64,000 nt of DNA from Lutimaribacter saemankumensis (GTDB lineage: Bacteria; Pseudomonadota; Alphaproteobacteria; Rhodobacterales; Rhodobacteraceae), in the NCBI RefSeq assembly GCF_900100005.1, contig NZ_FNEB01000001.1, positions 620,001 through 684,000 on the forward strand. Reading direction: 5' to 3'. The translations under genes and the position numbers were made by a program. Below are positions 37,045 to 46,811 of this stretch, in pieces (position 1 is the first letter of the stretch; each line of letters starts with the position of its first letter). The notes under the pieces were generated by a model. That model made no database searches, was not told the origin of the DNA, and was given only the letters and a program-made list of their open reading frames with translations.

Positions 37045-38409
37045 ATGGCAAAAACACCCAGCTTCACCTGCACCGCTTGTGGCGCGTCCCATTCCAAGTG
37101 GTCGGGCCGTTGCGACGCCTGCGGCGAATGGAATACCATCGTCGAAGAGGCGCCGCTTTCTGCCGGACCGGCGTCCAAGTCGCTCGGCGCGTCGCGCGGG
37201 CGGGCGGTGGCCCTCACCGATCTCGCGACCGAGGAAACCCCGCCCCCGCGCACGCAATCGGGCATGGACGAGCTGGACCGCGTGCTGGGCGGCGGGCTGG
37301 TGCCCGCCAGCGCGATCCTTGTCGGTGGCGATCCGGGCATCGGCAAATCCACCTTGCTGCTGCAGGCCGCGGCGCGCTTCGCGCAGGCGGGGCTCAAGAC
37401 GCTCTATGTCAGCGGCGAGGAAGCCAGCGCCCAGGTCCGCATGCGCGCGCAGCGCCTCGGGTTGGAGCAGGCCCCCGTGCAACTCGCCGCCGAAACCAAC
37501 CTGCGCGACATCCTGACCACGCTCGAAGCGGAAAAGCCGCAACTTGTCATCATCGACTCGATACAGACCATGTGGGCCGACAACGTCGATAGCGCGCCCG
37601 GCAGCGTGTCTCAGGTCCGTGCGGCCGCGCATGAGCTGACGACATTCGCCAAGCGGCGCGGCGTCAGCGTCGTGCTTGTCGGACATGTCACGAAAGAAGG
37701 CCAGATCGCCGGCCCCCGCGTGGTCGAGCACATGGTCGACACGGTGCTGTATTTCGAAGGCGAGCGCGGCCACCAGTTCCGAATCCTGCGCAGCGTCAAG
37801 AACCGCTTTGGCCCCGCGGACGAAATCGGTGTCTTCGAAATGACCGGCGGCGGCCTGGCCGAAGTACCCAACCCTTCGGCGTTGTTCCTGTCGGAACGGG
37901 GCGAACCCAGCCCCGGCTCGGTGGTTTTTGCCGGGATCGAAGGCACCCGCCCCCTGCTGGTGGAGTTCCAGGCCCTGGTCGCGCCAACACCGCATTCCCA
38001 ACCGCGCCGCACGGTCGTGGGCTGGGATGGCGGGCGGTTGGCGATGATCCTGGCGGTGCTCGAAGCGCGGTGCGGCATCCCCTTTGCGGGGCTCGACGTG
38101 TACCTCAACGTTGCGGGCGGCCTGAAGGTGACGGAACCGGCCGCCGACCTGGCCGTGGCCGCCGCGCTACTATCTGCGCGCGAAGATGCCAGCCTGCCCG
38201 CGGAAACGGTGGTTTTCGGCGAAATCAGCCTGTCCGGCGCGCTGCGTCCGGTCGGTCAGGCCGAAAACAGGTTGAAAGAAGCCCGAAAACTTGGTTTCAA
38301 CACCGCAATCGTTCCGGCGGGTGGCAAGCTGACCGGTAATGGTGGTCTGGCCCTGACGCAAATGAAGGATCTGGCCAGTTTCGTGGGTGAGTTGTTCGGC
38401 GCAGTGTAG
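37045..38409 (+). CDS. radA: DNA repair protein RadA
   Basis: RadA is a RecA-like helicase for branch migration during recombination. The 454-residue protein has the N-terminal zinc ribbon (CTACGASHSKWSGRCDAC), Walker A GGDPGIGKST, the RadA signature KNRFGPADEIGVFEM, and a Lon-like C-terminal domain (DLAVAAALLSAREDASLP). All expected elements are intact. cvpA follows after 22 bases. Confidence 0.96.
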   Translation: MAKTPSFTCTACGASHSKWSGRCDACGEWNTIVEEAPLSAGPASKSLGASRGRAVALTDLATEETPPPRTQSGMDELDRVLGGGLVPASAILVGGDPGIGKSTLLLQAAARFAQAGLKTLYVSGEEASAQVRMRAQRLGLEQAPVQLAAETNLRDILTTLEAEKPQLVIIDSIQTMWADNVDSAPGSVSQVRAAAHELTTFAKRRGVSVVLVGHVTKEGQIAGPRVVEHMVDTVLYFEGERGHQFRILRSVKNRFGPADEIGVFEMTGGGLAEVPNPSALFLSERGEPSPGSVVFAGIEGTRPLLVEFQALVAPTPHSQPRRTVVGWDGGRLAMILAVLEARCGIPFAGLDVYLNVAGGLKVTEPAADLAVAAALLSAREDASLPAETVVFGEISLSGALRPVGQAENRLKEARKLGFNTAIVPAGGKLTGNGGLALTQMKDLASFVGELFGAV

Positions 38410-38431
38410 CGTCTGGCAGGCGGGGAGAAGC

Positions 38432-38998
38432 ATGGAAGGCTTTACCATTATCGACGGCGTCGTTGCGCTGGTCATCATCGTGTCGGCCCTGCTGGCCTAT
38501 GCGCGCGGCTTCGTCCGCGAGGCTCTGGCCATCGCGGGCTGGATCGTCGCAGGCATCATCGCGTTCATATTCGCCCCACAGGTCCAGCCGCTGGTCAAGG
38601 AAGTCCCGGTTGTCGGCTCGATGCTCTCGGACAGTTGCGAATTGTCGATCATCGCGGCCTTCGCTGCCGTTTTTGCCGTGGCTCTGGTCATCGCATCGCT
38701 GTTCACGCCGCTGTTTTCCTCGGTGGTGCAACGTTCGGCGCTTGGCGGGATCGACCAGGGGGTCGGATTTCTCTTCGGTGTGCTGCGCGGCATCCTCTTG
38801 GTTGCGGTGGCCTATTTCGTCTACGACACCGTGATCACCAGCCAGGAGGTCGCGATGATCGACGACTCGCGCTCCGCCCGCGTCTTCAGCCGCATGACCG
38901 AAAGCATCGAAAGCCAGAACCCCGAAGCTGCCCTGGGTTGGATCACCGCCCAGTACGAACAGCTTGTCGGCGTATGCGAAGCCCCGGCGACCGAATAA
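38432..38998 (+). CDS. cvpA: CvpA-family membrane protein
   Basis: This 188-residue protein has four membrane helices and the CvpA pattern MEGFTIIDGVVALVIIVSAL, then YARGFVREALAIAGW. Its family is tied to colicin V production and envelope homeostasis in E. coli and often lies before purF, as here. ATG 38432 follows GGGGAG with good spacing; the frame is open upstream into radA. Confidence 0.9.
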   Translation: MEGFTIIDGVVALVIIVSALLAYARGFVREALAIAGWIVAGIIAFIFAPQVQPLVKEVPVVGSMLSDSCELSIIAAFAAVFAVALVIASLFTPLFSSVVQRSALGGIDQGVGFLFGVLRGILLVAVAYFVYDTVITSQEVAMIDDSRSARVFSRMTESIESQNPEAALGWITAQYEQLVGVCEAPATE

Positions 38999-39109
38999 CC
39001 GGGGCGTATAGCCGCGGCTGCACGGCCAGTATGTGATAGTTCCGTGACAGTCGCGTCGCAAATCCTTAAGAGTGGCGCGTAAGCAGGCCACACGGATTCG
39101 GAGCTGCCC

Positions 39110-40606
39110 TTGTCCAAGCATATGCCCCCCGCCCATCCCTTCGATTTCGACGCCTGGTCCGAGGACGCAGGTGATGACAAGCTGCATGAGGAATGTGGCG
39201 TCTTCGGCGTCACGGGCGTCACCGACGCCGCCAATTTCGTGGCACTCGGGCTGCACGCTCTGCAGCACCGCGGACAAGAGGCCGGCGGCATCGTCAGCTA
39301 CGATCCCGCAAGCGGCTTCAACTCGGCACGTCGGTTCGGCTATGTGCGCGACAACTTCACCAAGCAATCGCTGATGGAAACCCTGCCCGGCGCGCTGGCG
39401 ATCGGGCATGTGCGCTATTCCACCGCCGGGTCCAAGGGCGCCACGCAGATCCGCGACGTGCAGCCATTTTTCGGCGAGTTCAGCATGGGTGGCGCGGCGA
39501 TCGCGCATAACGGCAACATCACCAATGCCGACGCGCTGCGCCGCGAACTGATCGAGCGCGGCTCGATCTTTCAGTCGTCGTCGGACAGCGAATGCATCAT
39601 CCACCTGATGGCGCGCTCTTTGCAGCGCAAGGTGCCGGAACGCATGATGGACGCGCTGCGCCGCGTCGAAGGCGCGTTTTCCGTCGTCGCCATGACCCGG
39701 ACGAAACTGATCGGCGTGCGTGACCCGCTGGGCGTGCGCCCGCTCGTGATCGGCAGGATCGGCGACGAAGGTTGGGTTCTGTCGTCGGAAACCTGCGCGC
39801 TCGACATCATCGGCGCGGACTATTTGCGCGATGTCGAACCCGGCGAGATGGTGGTGATCGAAGACGGCGAACTCAAAAGCCTGCACCCCTTCGTGCCCGC
39901 GAAACCGAGGTTCTGCATCTTCGAGCATGTCTATTTCTCGCGCCCCGATTCGATCATCGGCGGCCGCTCGGTCTATGAAACCCGCCGCCAGATCGGCGTG
40001 GAACTCGCCCGCGAGGCCCCGGTCGATGCCGACCTCGTGTGCCCGGTGCCCGACAGCGGGACGCCCGCGGCCATAGGCTTTGCCCACGAAAGCGGTATCC
40101 CCTACGGCATGGGGATCATCCGCAACCAGTATATGGGCCGGACCTTCATCGAACCGACCGAACAGATCCGCAACATGGGTGTGCGCCTGAAACTGAACGT
40201 CAACCGCGCCCTGATCGAAGGCAAGCGCGTGATCCTGGTGGATGACAGCGTCGTGCGCGGCACGACCAGCCGCAAGATCAAGGAAATGATCCTTGATGCC
40301 GGCGCCGCCGAGGTGCATTTCCGCATCGCCAGCCCGCCCACCGCATGGCCCTGTTTCTATGGCGTCGACACGCCGCAGCGCGAAAAACTGCTCGCCGCCA
40401 CCATGAGCGAGGAAGAAATGCGCGAACACCTTGCGGTGGACAGCCTGAAATTCATCTCGCTCGACGGCCTCTACCGCGCCGTGGGTGAAGTGAAAGGCCG
40501 CGACGCATCCTGCCCGCAATACTGCGACGCGTGTTTTTCGGGGGACTACCCGGTCGCGCCGACGGATATGCTGGAAAAGGGTTTCCAGCTCAAGGCGGCC
40601 GAGTGA
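39110..40606 (+). CDS. purF: Amidophosphoribosyltransferase
   Basis: This enzyme commits PRPP to purine synthesis using glutamine. The N-terminal nucleophile is C29 in HEECGVFGV, which needs removal of a propeptide; the PRPP site is VILVDDSVVRGTT. The C-terminal CPQYCDACFSGDYP resembles the cysteine-rich end of [4Fe-4S] PurF types, but I cannot confirm a cluster. TTG 39110 is preferred because GGAG precedes it at correct spacing; ATG 39122 is the alternative and lacks a site. Confidence 0.94.
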   Translation: MSKHMPPAHPFDFDAWSEDAGDDKLHEECGVFGVTGVTDAANFVALGLHALQHRGQEAGGIVSYDPASGFNSARRFGYVRDNFTKQSLMETLPGALAIGHVRYSTAGSKGATQIRDVQPFFGEFSMGGAAIAHNGNITNADALRRELIERGSIFQSSSDSECIIHLMARSLQRKVPERMMDALRRVEGAFSVVAMTRTKLIGVRDPLGVRPLVIGRIGDEGWVLSSETCALDIIGADYLRDVEPGEMVVIEDGELKSLHPFVPAKPRFCIFEHVYFSRPDSIIGGRSVYETRRQIGVELAREAPVDADLVCPVPDSGTPAAIGFAHESGIPYGMGIIRNQYMGRTFIEPTEQIRNMGVRLKLNVNRALIEGKRVILVDDSVVRGTTSRKIKEMILDAGAAEVHFRIASPPTAWPCFYGVDTPQREKLLAATMSEEEMREHLAVDSLKFISLDGLYRAVGEVKGRDASCPQYCDACFSGDYPVAPTDMLEKGFQLKAAE

Positions 40607-40645
40607 CCCGCACCTGACGCAAGGGCATCGGCGGCAAAGCGCGCA

Positions 40646-40665
40646 GGGGCGAAATCGCCCCTTTT
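40646..40665 (+). terminator. purF terminator
   Basis: GGGGCG (40646-40651) pairs with CGCCCC (40656-40661) around an AAAT loop and is followed by TTTT, 40 bases after the stop. Confidence 0.8.
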
Positions 40666-40726
40666 CGCAGTCGCAGCATTTGCCTATCTGCCCGGTCCGA
40701 CAGATCAGGAAACGGACCCTTCAGAC

Positions 40727-40990
40727 ATGGCTACCCCCGAGGCAACGCCCGACAACGTGGCGGCGCTCGCCACGCAACAAATCCCCCCACAGGGGCACGA
40801 CCCGGTGCTGATCGGCACCTTCGGCCCGGACACGGATGCAAGGGCGCTCTTGCGCCTGCCCTCGGGCAGGATCGAACGGGTGGCCAGCGGCGACCGGCTG
40901 GCAGGAATGCAGATCACCGCCATCGCACCGGGCCTGCTGCACGCGATACGGCGCGGACAATCGGTGACGCTGACTATTCCCGGCGAATAG
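40727..40990 (+). CDS. Small conserved protein, PilP/GspC-like
   Basis: The 87-residue protein has a linker rich in Ala/Pro, then a small beta domain reading VLIGTFGPDTDARALLRLPSGRIERVASGDRLAGMQITAIAPG. This pattern (a value, a threshold and a spacing) resembles PilP/GspC-type domains of secretion or pilus systems, but no other such gene is near. It has its own purF terminator upstream and a separate position before the SDR gene. Confidence 0.55.
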   Translation: MATPEATPDNVAALATQQIPPQGHDPVLIGTFGPDTDARALLRLPSGRIERVASGDRLAGMQITAIAPGLLHAIRRGQSVTLTIPGE

Positions 40991-41041
40991 AGCGTATCGC
41001 ACCGCCTTGACCTGCCGGGGGAAAAGGCGCAAAGCACCGCC

Positions 41042-41683
41042 ATGACTGACAAGATCGCACTCATCACCGGGGCATCGCGCGGGCTGGGCGCCGCGCTGGC
41101 GGAAACGCTTTGCGAAACCCATCACATCGTGGCCGTGGCCCGCACCACCGGCGCATTGGAAGAACTGGATGACCGCATCCAGGCCCGCGGCGGCAGCGCC
41201 ACGCTCGCGCCGATGGACGTCACCAACAAGGACGCGATGGCGCAGCTCTGCCGCTCGATCTTCGACCGCTGGGGCGGGATCGACATCTGGGCGCATTGCG
41301 CGGTCCATGCCGCACCGCTCAGCCCGGCCTTTTTCATCGACCAGAAGGACTGGCAGAAATCGGTGGATATCAATGTCACGGCTACCGGTGTTCTGATCCC
41401 CTTCATCGCCCCCCTGCTCGGTGAATCCGGCACGGCGCTGTTCTTCGACGATCCGCGCGCCGGCGAAAAGTTCTTTGGCGCCTATGGTGCGACCAAGGCC
41501 GCGCAGACGGCGCTGGCGCGCAGCTGGGCCGCCGAAACCGTAAAGACCGGGCCGCGCGTGCATGTTGTGACGCCCGATCCGATGCCGACCGCCACGCGCG
41601 CACGCTTCTTCCCCGGCGAAAACCGCGATGCGCTGGCCAAGCCGATGGATGTGGCCGCGCGCCTGCTTTCGGAACTGCCCTGA
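41042..41683 (+). CDS. SDR-fold protein with missing catalytic residues
   Basis: The 213-residue protein has the Rossmann dinucleotide motif TGASRGLG (9-16) and YGATK at 148-152, as in short-chain dehydrogenases. The NNAG motif after strand 4 is replaced by HCAVHA. About 13 residues before Y148, where a catalytic serine is expected, the sequence reads LFFDDPR. It may therefore bind NAD(P) without classical reduction. The start ATG is at 41042, and repeat copy D follows the stop. Confidence 0.78.
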   Translation: MTDKIALITGASRGLGAALAETLCETHHIVAVARTTGALEELDDRIQARGGSATLAPMDVTNKDAMAQLCRSIFDRWGGIDIWAHCAVHAAPLSPAFFIDQKDWQKSVDINVTATGVLIPFIAPLLGESGTALFFDDPRAGEKFFGAYGATKAAQTALARSWAAETVKTGPRVHVVTPDPMPTATRARFFPGENRDALAKPMDVAARLLSELP

Positions 41684-41689
41684 TCTTCA

Positions 41690-41750
41690 TCTTGCCCCAA
41701 ATACTCGGGGGTGAATTGGCCGCAGGCCAAGAGGGGGCAACGCCCCCTGG
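41690..41750 (+). repeat. Dispersed intergenic repeat, copy D
   Basis: CTTCATCTTGCCCCAAATAC is followed by TCGGGGG, a hairpin TTGGCC-GCA-GGCCAA (41716-41730), and a second hairpin with arms AGGGGGC (41732-41738) and GCCCCCT (41742-41748). It lies between the SDR gene and surE. Confidence 0.7.
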
Positions 41751-41818
41751 CATTGCCGGTGCTTGCCCCGCGCGCGGCGCTCCTCTAAGGACAAGGCAGG
41801 GCAAGACAGGGGCAGAAC

Positions 41819-42601
41819 ATGCGCATCCTCATCACCAATGACGACGGCATCAACGCGCCCGGCCTGCGGGTCATGGAAGAAATCGCCGCCGACCTGGCCG
41901 GCCCCGGGGGCGAAGTCTGGGTGGTCGCTCCGGCGTTCGAACAATCGGGCGTGGGTCATTGCATCAGCTACACCCACCCGACGCTGATGGCGAAAATGGG
42001 CGACCGGCGCTTTGCGGCCGAAGGCAGCCCGGCCGACTGCGTGCTGGCCGGCATCCATGACGTGATGGCCGATGCACGGCCCGACCTCGTGCTGTCGGGC
42101 GTCAACCGCGGCAACAACTCGGCGCAGAACGCGCTCTATTCGGGCACTCTGGGCGGCGCGATGGAGGCCGCCTTGCAGGGCATCCCCGCAATGGCGCTGT
42201 CGCAATACCTCGGCCCGCAGAATTTCACTGCCGACAACCCGTTCGAAGCGGCCGGCGTGCATGGGCCCGCACTTATCCGCAAGCTGCTGAAGGCCATGCC
42301 GCAGGACGAAGACGACTACCGGCTGTTCTTCAACATCAACTTCCCGCCTGTATCCGCCGACGATGTTCGCGGCACCGTTGTGGCGCGGCAGGGCTATCGC
42401 CGCAACGCGCCCTTCACGGTCGAACCGCACCTGTCGCCCTCGGGGCGGCGCTTTGTCTGGATCAAGGGCGGCGACCAGCATATCCAGACCGAACCCGGCT
42501 CGGACGCGGCGGTCAACCTTGACGGCTATATCTCGGTCACGCCGATGCGGGCCGACCTGACCTGCCACAGCACGCTTGAGGCCTTGAAAGACGCGCTATG
42601 A
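41819..42601 (+). CDS. surE: 5'/3'-nucleotidase SurE
   Basis: SurE is a metal-dependent nucleotidase connected to stationary-phase survival. The 260-residue protein begins [15 protein letters not shown] with metal-binding N7, D8 and D9, then [20 protein letters not shown] with the other site residues. Its stop overlaps pcm by 4 bases, the conserved surE-pcm pair. Confidence 0.96.
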   Translation: MRILITNDDGINAPGLRVMEEIAADLAGPGGEVWVVAPAFEQSGVGHCISYTHPTLMAKMGDRRFAAEGSPADCVLAGIHDVMADARPDLVLSGVNRGNNSAQNALYSGTLGGAMEAALQGIPAMALSQYLGPQNFTADNPFEAAGVHGPALIRKLLKAMPQDEDDYRLFFNINFPPVSADDVRGTVVARQGYRRNAPFTVEPHLSPSGRRFVWIKGGDQHIQTEPGSDAAVNLDGYISVTPMRADLTCHSTLEALKDAL

Positions 42602-43251
42602 GCGACGACGGCGACACCGCGGAACGCAAGATGCAGTTCCTGTTCGCGCTCCGCTCGCGCGGGGTGACGGATGCGCGTGTGCTGACCGCGATGGAGCGGG
42701 TGGACCGCGCGCCCTTCGTGCGGGGCATCTTTGCCGACCGCACCTACGAGGACATGCCCCTGCCGATCGCATGCGGCCAGACGATCAGCCAGCCCTCGGT
42801 CGTGGGCCTGATGACGCAGGCGCTGAACGTGCAGCCGCGTGACAAGGTTCTCGAGGTCGGGACCGGCTCGGGGTATCAGGCCGCAATCCTCAGCCAACTG
42901 GCGCGCCGCGTCTACACCGTCGACCGCTACCGCCGCCTTGTCCGCGAGGCGCAGGCCATCTTCGACGAAATGGGCCTGGTGAATATCACCGCGGTGACGG
43001 CCGATGGTTCGTTCGGGTTGCCCGACCAGGCACCGTTCGATCGCATCCTCGTGACCGCCGCCGCAGAAGACCCCCCAGGGCCGCTCTTGGCCCAGCTCAA
43101 GATCGGGGGTATCATGGTTCTGCCGGTGGGTCAGTCAGACACGGTGCAAAGCCTGATCCGCGTTACCCGGAACGAGGACGGGTTCGATTATGACGAACTG
43201 CGCCCGGTGCGTTTCGTGCCCCTTGTCGAAGGGCTCGGACGCGAGGAATGA
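42598..43251 (+). CDS. pcm: Protein-L-isoaspartate O-methyltransferase
   Basis: This enzyme repairs isoaspartyl damage in proteins using SAM. The 217-residue protein has the SAM motif [14 protein letters not shown], the PIMT region [17 protein letters not shown] and [14 protein letters not shown]. It is coupled to surE and lies 78 bases before the NlpD-like gene. Confidence 0.95.
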   Translation: MSDDGDTAERKMQFLFALRSRGVTDARVLTAMERVDRAPFVRGIFADRTYEDMPLPIACGQTISQPSVVGLMTQALNVQPRDKVLEVGTGSGYQAAILSQLARRVYTVDRYRRLVREAQAIFDEMGLVNITAVTADGSFGLPDQAPFDRILVTAAAEDPPGPLLAQLKIGGIMVLPVGQSDTVQSLIRVTRNEDGFDYDELRPVRFVPLVEGLGREE

Positions 43252-43329
43252 CAGGCGCCAGGATGCGCGCGCACGAGTGAACCAAAGCCCCGGCGAACAA
43301 GGGGCACGGATAATGAGGAATAGATCGAG

Positions 43330-44544
43330 ATGACCGCCGAAAACACCGCCCTTCGTCCGCCCCGCCTGCCCCGCTGGGTACTAGCCACGGCTGCAACCGT
43401 GCTGGTGGCAGCATGCCAGCAGCCACTCGATTATGACCTGCGCGGCAATTTCGGCAACGCCATGTCGACGACCGAGGCCGCCCAACAGGCCGTTGCCGAC
43501 CGCCCCGCGCCGGACAACCGCGGAATCATTTCCTATCCCGGCTACCAGGTCGCCATCGCCGAACGCGGCGACACGGTGATTGACGTGGCCAACCGGATCG
43601 GCACCGATCCCGCCGCATTGGCGCGCTACAACGGGCTGCAGGTCGATGACCGCCTGCGCGACGGCGAAGTGATCGCCCTGCCGAACCGCGTGGCCGAGCC
43701 TTCTCCGGCGACAGGCGCCACCGGCATGGGCCCGATCCAGCCGCCCTCGCAGGTGGACATCACCACGCTGGCCGGCAACGCCATCGACCGCGCGCAGCCG
43801 GATGCCGTGCAATCCAGCACGTTGCCCCAGACGCAAACCGGGGTCGAACCGGTGCGCCACAAGGTCAAGCGTGGCGAAACGGCCTATTCCATCGCGCGGC
43901 TTTACAACGTGTCCGTCCGCTCGCTTGCCGAATGGAACGGGCTGGGCCGCGATTTTGCCGTGCGCGAAGGCCAGTATCTGCTGATCCCGGTACCGGATAC
44001 GGCGGCTCCGGCCACCGCCTCGGCCGCTGCCGCGCCGGCCGTTGTGACCACCACGCAGCCGGGCACCGGCAGCCCGACGCCGACGCCGCCATCGGCCACG
44101 CAACCGCTGCCACAGGACACCACCCCGGCCGCGACCCCTGCACCGGCCGCAACGCCGGCCCCCAACCTGGGGCGAACGCAGTCCAGTTCCTCGAACGCGC
44201 GTATGGGCTATCCCGTGCAGGGCAAGATCATCCGCGATTATGCCAAGGGCAAGAACGAAGGCATCGACATCCAGGCCGCCGCCGGCACACCGGTCAAGGC
44301 CGCCGCCTCGGGCACGGTCGCGGCGATCACATCGGATGCCGACCAGGTGCCGATCGTCGTGGTGAAACACGACGACAACCTGCTGACCGTCTACGCGAAC
44401 ATCGAAGGTATCCAGGTCAGGAAAGGCGACAGCGTCAGCCGCGGCCAATCCATCGGCAAGATCCGCGGCGGCAACGCCAACTACGTGCATTTCGAAGTGC
44501 GCAAAGGGTTCGAAAGCGTCGATCCGACACCTTACCTGAACTGA
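43330..44544 (+). CDS. nlpD: NlpD-like lipoprotein: LysM repeats and degenerate LytM domain
   Basis: The 404-residue protein has a lipobox LVAAC with C29 as the acylated cysteine, two LysM domains (about residues 64-118 and 177-220, the latter HKVKRGETAYSIARLYNVS), a Pro/Thr/Ala-rich linker and a C-terminal M23/LytM domain. Of the zinc ligands, the first His is replaced in KNEGIDIQAAAGTPV and the usual YAH reads YANIEG; only YVHFEVR keeps a histidine. As in E. coli NlpD and EnvC, it is likely an amidase activator and not a peptidase. It follows surE-pcm, as in many proteobacteria. Confidence 0.88.
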   Translation: MTAENTALRPPRLPRWVLATAATVLVAACQQPLDYDLRGNFGNAMSTTEAAQQAVADRPAPDNRGIISYPGYQVAIAERGDTVIDVANRIGTDPAALARYNGLQVDDRLRDGEVIALPNRVAEPSPATGATGMGPIQPPSQVDITTLAGNAIDRAQPDAVQSSTLPQTQTGVEPVRHKVKRGETAYSIARLYNVSVRSLAEWNGLGRDFAVREGQYLLIPVPDTAAPATASAAAAPAVVTTTQPGTGSPTPTPPSATQPLPQDTTPAATPAPAATPAPNLGRTQSSSSNARMGYPVQGKIIRDYAKGKNEGIDIQAAAGTPVKAAASGTVAAITSDADQVPIVVVKHDDNLLTVYANIEGIQVRKGDSVSRGQSIGKIRGGNANYVHFEVRKGFESVDPTPYLN

Positions 44545-44561
44545 CGCGCAACGCGCGTCAG
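44541..44561. terminator. Palindrome spanning the stops of convergent nlpD and DUF815
   Basis: CTGACGCGC (44541-44549) and GCGCGTCAG (44553-44561) pair perfectly around AAC. The nlpD stop TGA (44542-44544) and the complementary stop of the DUF815 gene (44558-44560) lie in the two arms. No T-tract follows. Confidence 0.5.
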
Positions 44562-45400
44562 AGCGCGACGCCCTTGCGCCCCGCCAGATCGGTGAAGAAC
44601 TGCCAGGCCACCCGGCCCGACCGGCCACCGCGCGTGGCTTGCCATTCGATCGCTTCTGCGCGCAGGGTGTCGTCGTCGATTTCGACCCCGTGCGCATCGC
44701 AATAGCCGCGGATCATGGACAGGTATTCATCCTGATCACAGGGGTGAAAGCCCAGCCAAAGACCGAACCGGTCCGACAGAGATACCTTTTCCTCGACCGC
44801 CTCGGACGGGTTGATCGCGCTCGAGCGTTCGTTCTCGATCATGTCGCGCGGCATCAGGTGGCGGCGGTTCGACGTGGCGTAGAAGATCACGTTGTCCGGC
44901 CGCCCCTCGATCCCGCCATCAAGAACCGCCTTGAGCGACTTGTAATGCTGGTCGTCATGGCTGAACGACAGGTCGTCGCAAAACAGCACGAACCGGTGCT
45001 GCGGCGCATCGCGCAGTATATTCAGCAGCCGCCCGACGCTTGGCAGATCCTCGCGCTGCAATTCGACGATCTTCAGCGCCAGCCCCTCGGCCAGCACGGC
45101 GGCATGCGCGGCCTTCACCAGGCTGGATTTGCCCATGCCGCGCGCACCCCACAACAGCGCGTTGTTGGCCGGCAGGCCACGCGCGAACTGGCGGGTGTTT
45201 TCCAAAAGCGTGTCGCGCGAGCGGTTGATCCCCACAAGCAGCTCGATCGCCACCCGGTTGACCCGTGGCACAGGCACCAGACGGTCGGGCGTCACGTGCC
45301 AGACAAAGGCGTCCGCCGCATCGAAATCCGGGGCGGCCATCGGGGCCGGCGCGATCCGTTCCAGCGCCTCGGCGATCCGTTTCAGGGTCTGGTCGTCCAT
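44558..45400 (-). CDS. DUF815 AAA+ ATPase
   Basis: The 280-residue ATPase has Walker A GARGMGKSS (85-93), Walker B VLFCDDLSF and sensor FYATSNRRHLMP. It is a member of the DUF815 family of unknown substrate. Its ATG overlaps the tatC stop by 1 base, so it is the fourth gene of the tatABC operon, a common arrangement in this group. A link to Tat export is suggested only by this linkage. Confidence 0.88.
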   Translation of the reverse strand: MDDQTLKRIAEALERIAPAPMAAPDFDAADAFVWHVTPDRLVPVPRVNRVAIELLVGINRSRDTLLENTRQFARGLPANNALLWGARGMGKSSLVKAAHAAVLAEGLALKIVELQREDLPSVGRLLNILRDAPQHRFVLFCDDLSFSHDDQHYKSLKAVLDGGIEGRPDNVIFYATSNRRHLMPRDMIENERSSAINPSEAVEEKVSLSDRFGLWLGFHPCDQDEYLSMIRGYCDAHGVEIDDDTLRAEAIEWQATRGGRSGRVAWQFFTDLAGRKGVAL

Positions 45401-46311
45401 CAGTCCTTGTTCACCATGCCGGGATCGTCGTCACCCTCATCGAATTCCTTCATCAGGGGGTCGTCGAACTCTGCCTCGTCATCCTCGAACCAAAGCCCCT
45501 CTTCCTTGAGCTTTTCTTCGCGTTCACGCTCGACCCGGCCAACAAGGAAAATGGACACCTCGTAAAGCCCGTAGACCACGGTGAACAGGATCACCTGCGT
45601 GATGACATCCGGCGGCGTCACCAGCGCGGCAAGGATCAGGATGCCGACGACTGCGTATTTCCGCACATCCTTCAGCCCGCGCGCACTGACCAGCCCGGCC
45701 TTGCCCATCAGCGTCAGCAGGACGGGCAGCTGGAAACACAGCCCGAAGGCCACGATGAACTTGATCGTCAGGTTGAGATATTCCTGCGCCGAACCCTGGA
45801 ACACGACGGACAGACCCTGGCGCACTTCTTCGCCCACCACGGCCTCGCCGCCCTGCCCGAACTGCTGGAAGCCCAGGAAAAAGTCATAGGCAAGCGGCGT
45901 TACCACGTAGAATGCAAAGGCCGCGCCCAGAAAGAACATGAAGGGCGACGCCACCAGGAAGGGCAGGAACGCACCTTTCTCGGACTTGTAGAGCCCCGGC
46001 GCCACGAACCGCCACATCTGGTTCGCGATATAGGGAAAGGCCAGCATGAAGCCGCCCAGAAGCGAGATCTTGATCGCGACGAAGAAACCTTCCTGCGGGC
46101 TGATAAAGATCAGATCGCAATCCTGCCCGCGGCTGGCCAGAACCTGGCACAACGGATCGGTGAGGAAATTGAAGATCGGCGTCGCGATGGTGAAACAGAT
46201 CACCATGCCGATCAGGAAGGCGATGACCGAATGGATGAGCCGCGTACGCAGCTCGGCCAGATGCTCGATCAGCGGGGCCGAGCTGTCGTCGATCTCGTCA
46301 GTGTCGCTCAT
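45400..46311 (-). CDS. tatC: Twin-arginine translocase subunit TatC
   Basis: TatC is the receptor for twin-arginine signal peptides in the inner membrane. The 303-residue protein has six helices and family motifs [12 protein letters not shown] and [14 protein letters not shown]. Its C-terminal tail is long and very acidic ([11 protein letters not shown]-like, about residues 265-303). It overlaps tatB by 4 bases. Confidence 0.96.
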   Translation of the reverse strand: MSDTDEIDDSSAPLIEHLAELRTRLIHSVIAFLIGMVICFTIATPIFNFLTDPLCQVLASRGQDCDLIFISPQEGFFVAIKISLLGGFMLAFPYIANQMWRFVAPGLYKSEKGAFLPFLVASPFMFFLGAAFAFYVVTPLAYDFFLGFQQFGQGGEAVVGEEVRQGLSVVFQGSAQEYLNLTIKFIVAFGLCFQLPVLLTLMGKAGLVSARGLKDVRKYAVVGILILAALVTPPDVITQVILFTVVYGLYEVSIFLVGRVEREREEKLKEEGLWFEDDEAEFDDPLMKEFDEGDDDPGMVNKD

Positions 46312-46808
46312 GCGCTGTCCTTGGGCGTATCAGCCTCGGCCGCCACGTCAGCCTTGGGCTGCGGCTTGGGCTCGGGGCTGTCCTGTTTCAGCGCGGCTTC
46401 GGCCGCTTCGGCCTTGTCCATGGCCTCTTGCGCCTCGCGCTGCATCCGCTCGGCCGCCTTGCGCGCGGCGGCGGCCTCGATCTTTTTCTTGGCTTCCATG
46501 CGCTCGGCCGACAGCTTGCCGGTCTCGCTTTTCGGATCGATGTCGGTCAACGACTTGGCGGCATCCTTGACGCCGTCCATCGCGGTGCCGACCGGGTTGG
46601 TCGCACTGCGGATGGTCTTGGTGATGTCGCGCATCCCGGAATCATCCGCCGCCTCTTCCATCGCGCGGCTGAATTCCCGCGCCATGCCCTTGGCCTTGCC
46701 GATAAAGCGGCCCACCGACCGGAACAGACCCGGCAGGTCTTTCGGGCCCACCACGATAAGGGCCACGATGCCGATCAGCAGCAGCTCGGTCCAGCCAAGG
46801 TCGAACAT
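46308..46808 (-). CDS. tatB: Twin-arginine translocase subunit TatB
   Basis: TatB works with TatC as the substrate receptor. The 166-residue protein has one N-terminal helix ([21 protein letters not shown]), the hinge GPKDLP, a long amphipathic helix and an acidic Ala/Pro-rich tail. The PKDLPG hinge is the TatB mark. It starts 3 bases after the tatA stop. Confidence 0.95.
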   Translation of the reverse strand: MFDLGWTELLLIGIVALIVVGPKDLPGLFRSVGRFIGKAKGMAREFSRAMEEAADDSGMRDITKTIRSATNPVGTAMDGVKDAAKSLTDIDPKSETGKLSAERMEAKKKIEAAAARKAAERMQREAQEAMDKAEAAEAALKQDSPEPKPQPKADVAAEADTPKDSA

Positions 46809-46811
46809 GGA

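Noticed and set aside
38297-40519. A long minus-strand frame opposite cvpA and purF.
   Set aside because: It crosses two certain genes and a terminator-bearing gap and has no protein-family features.
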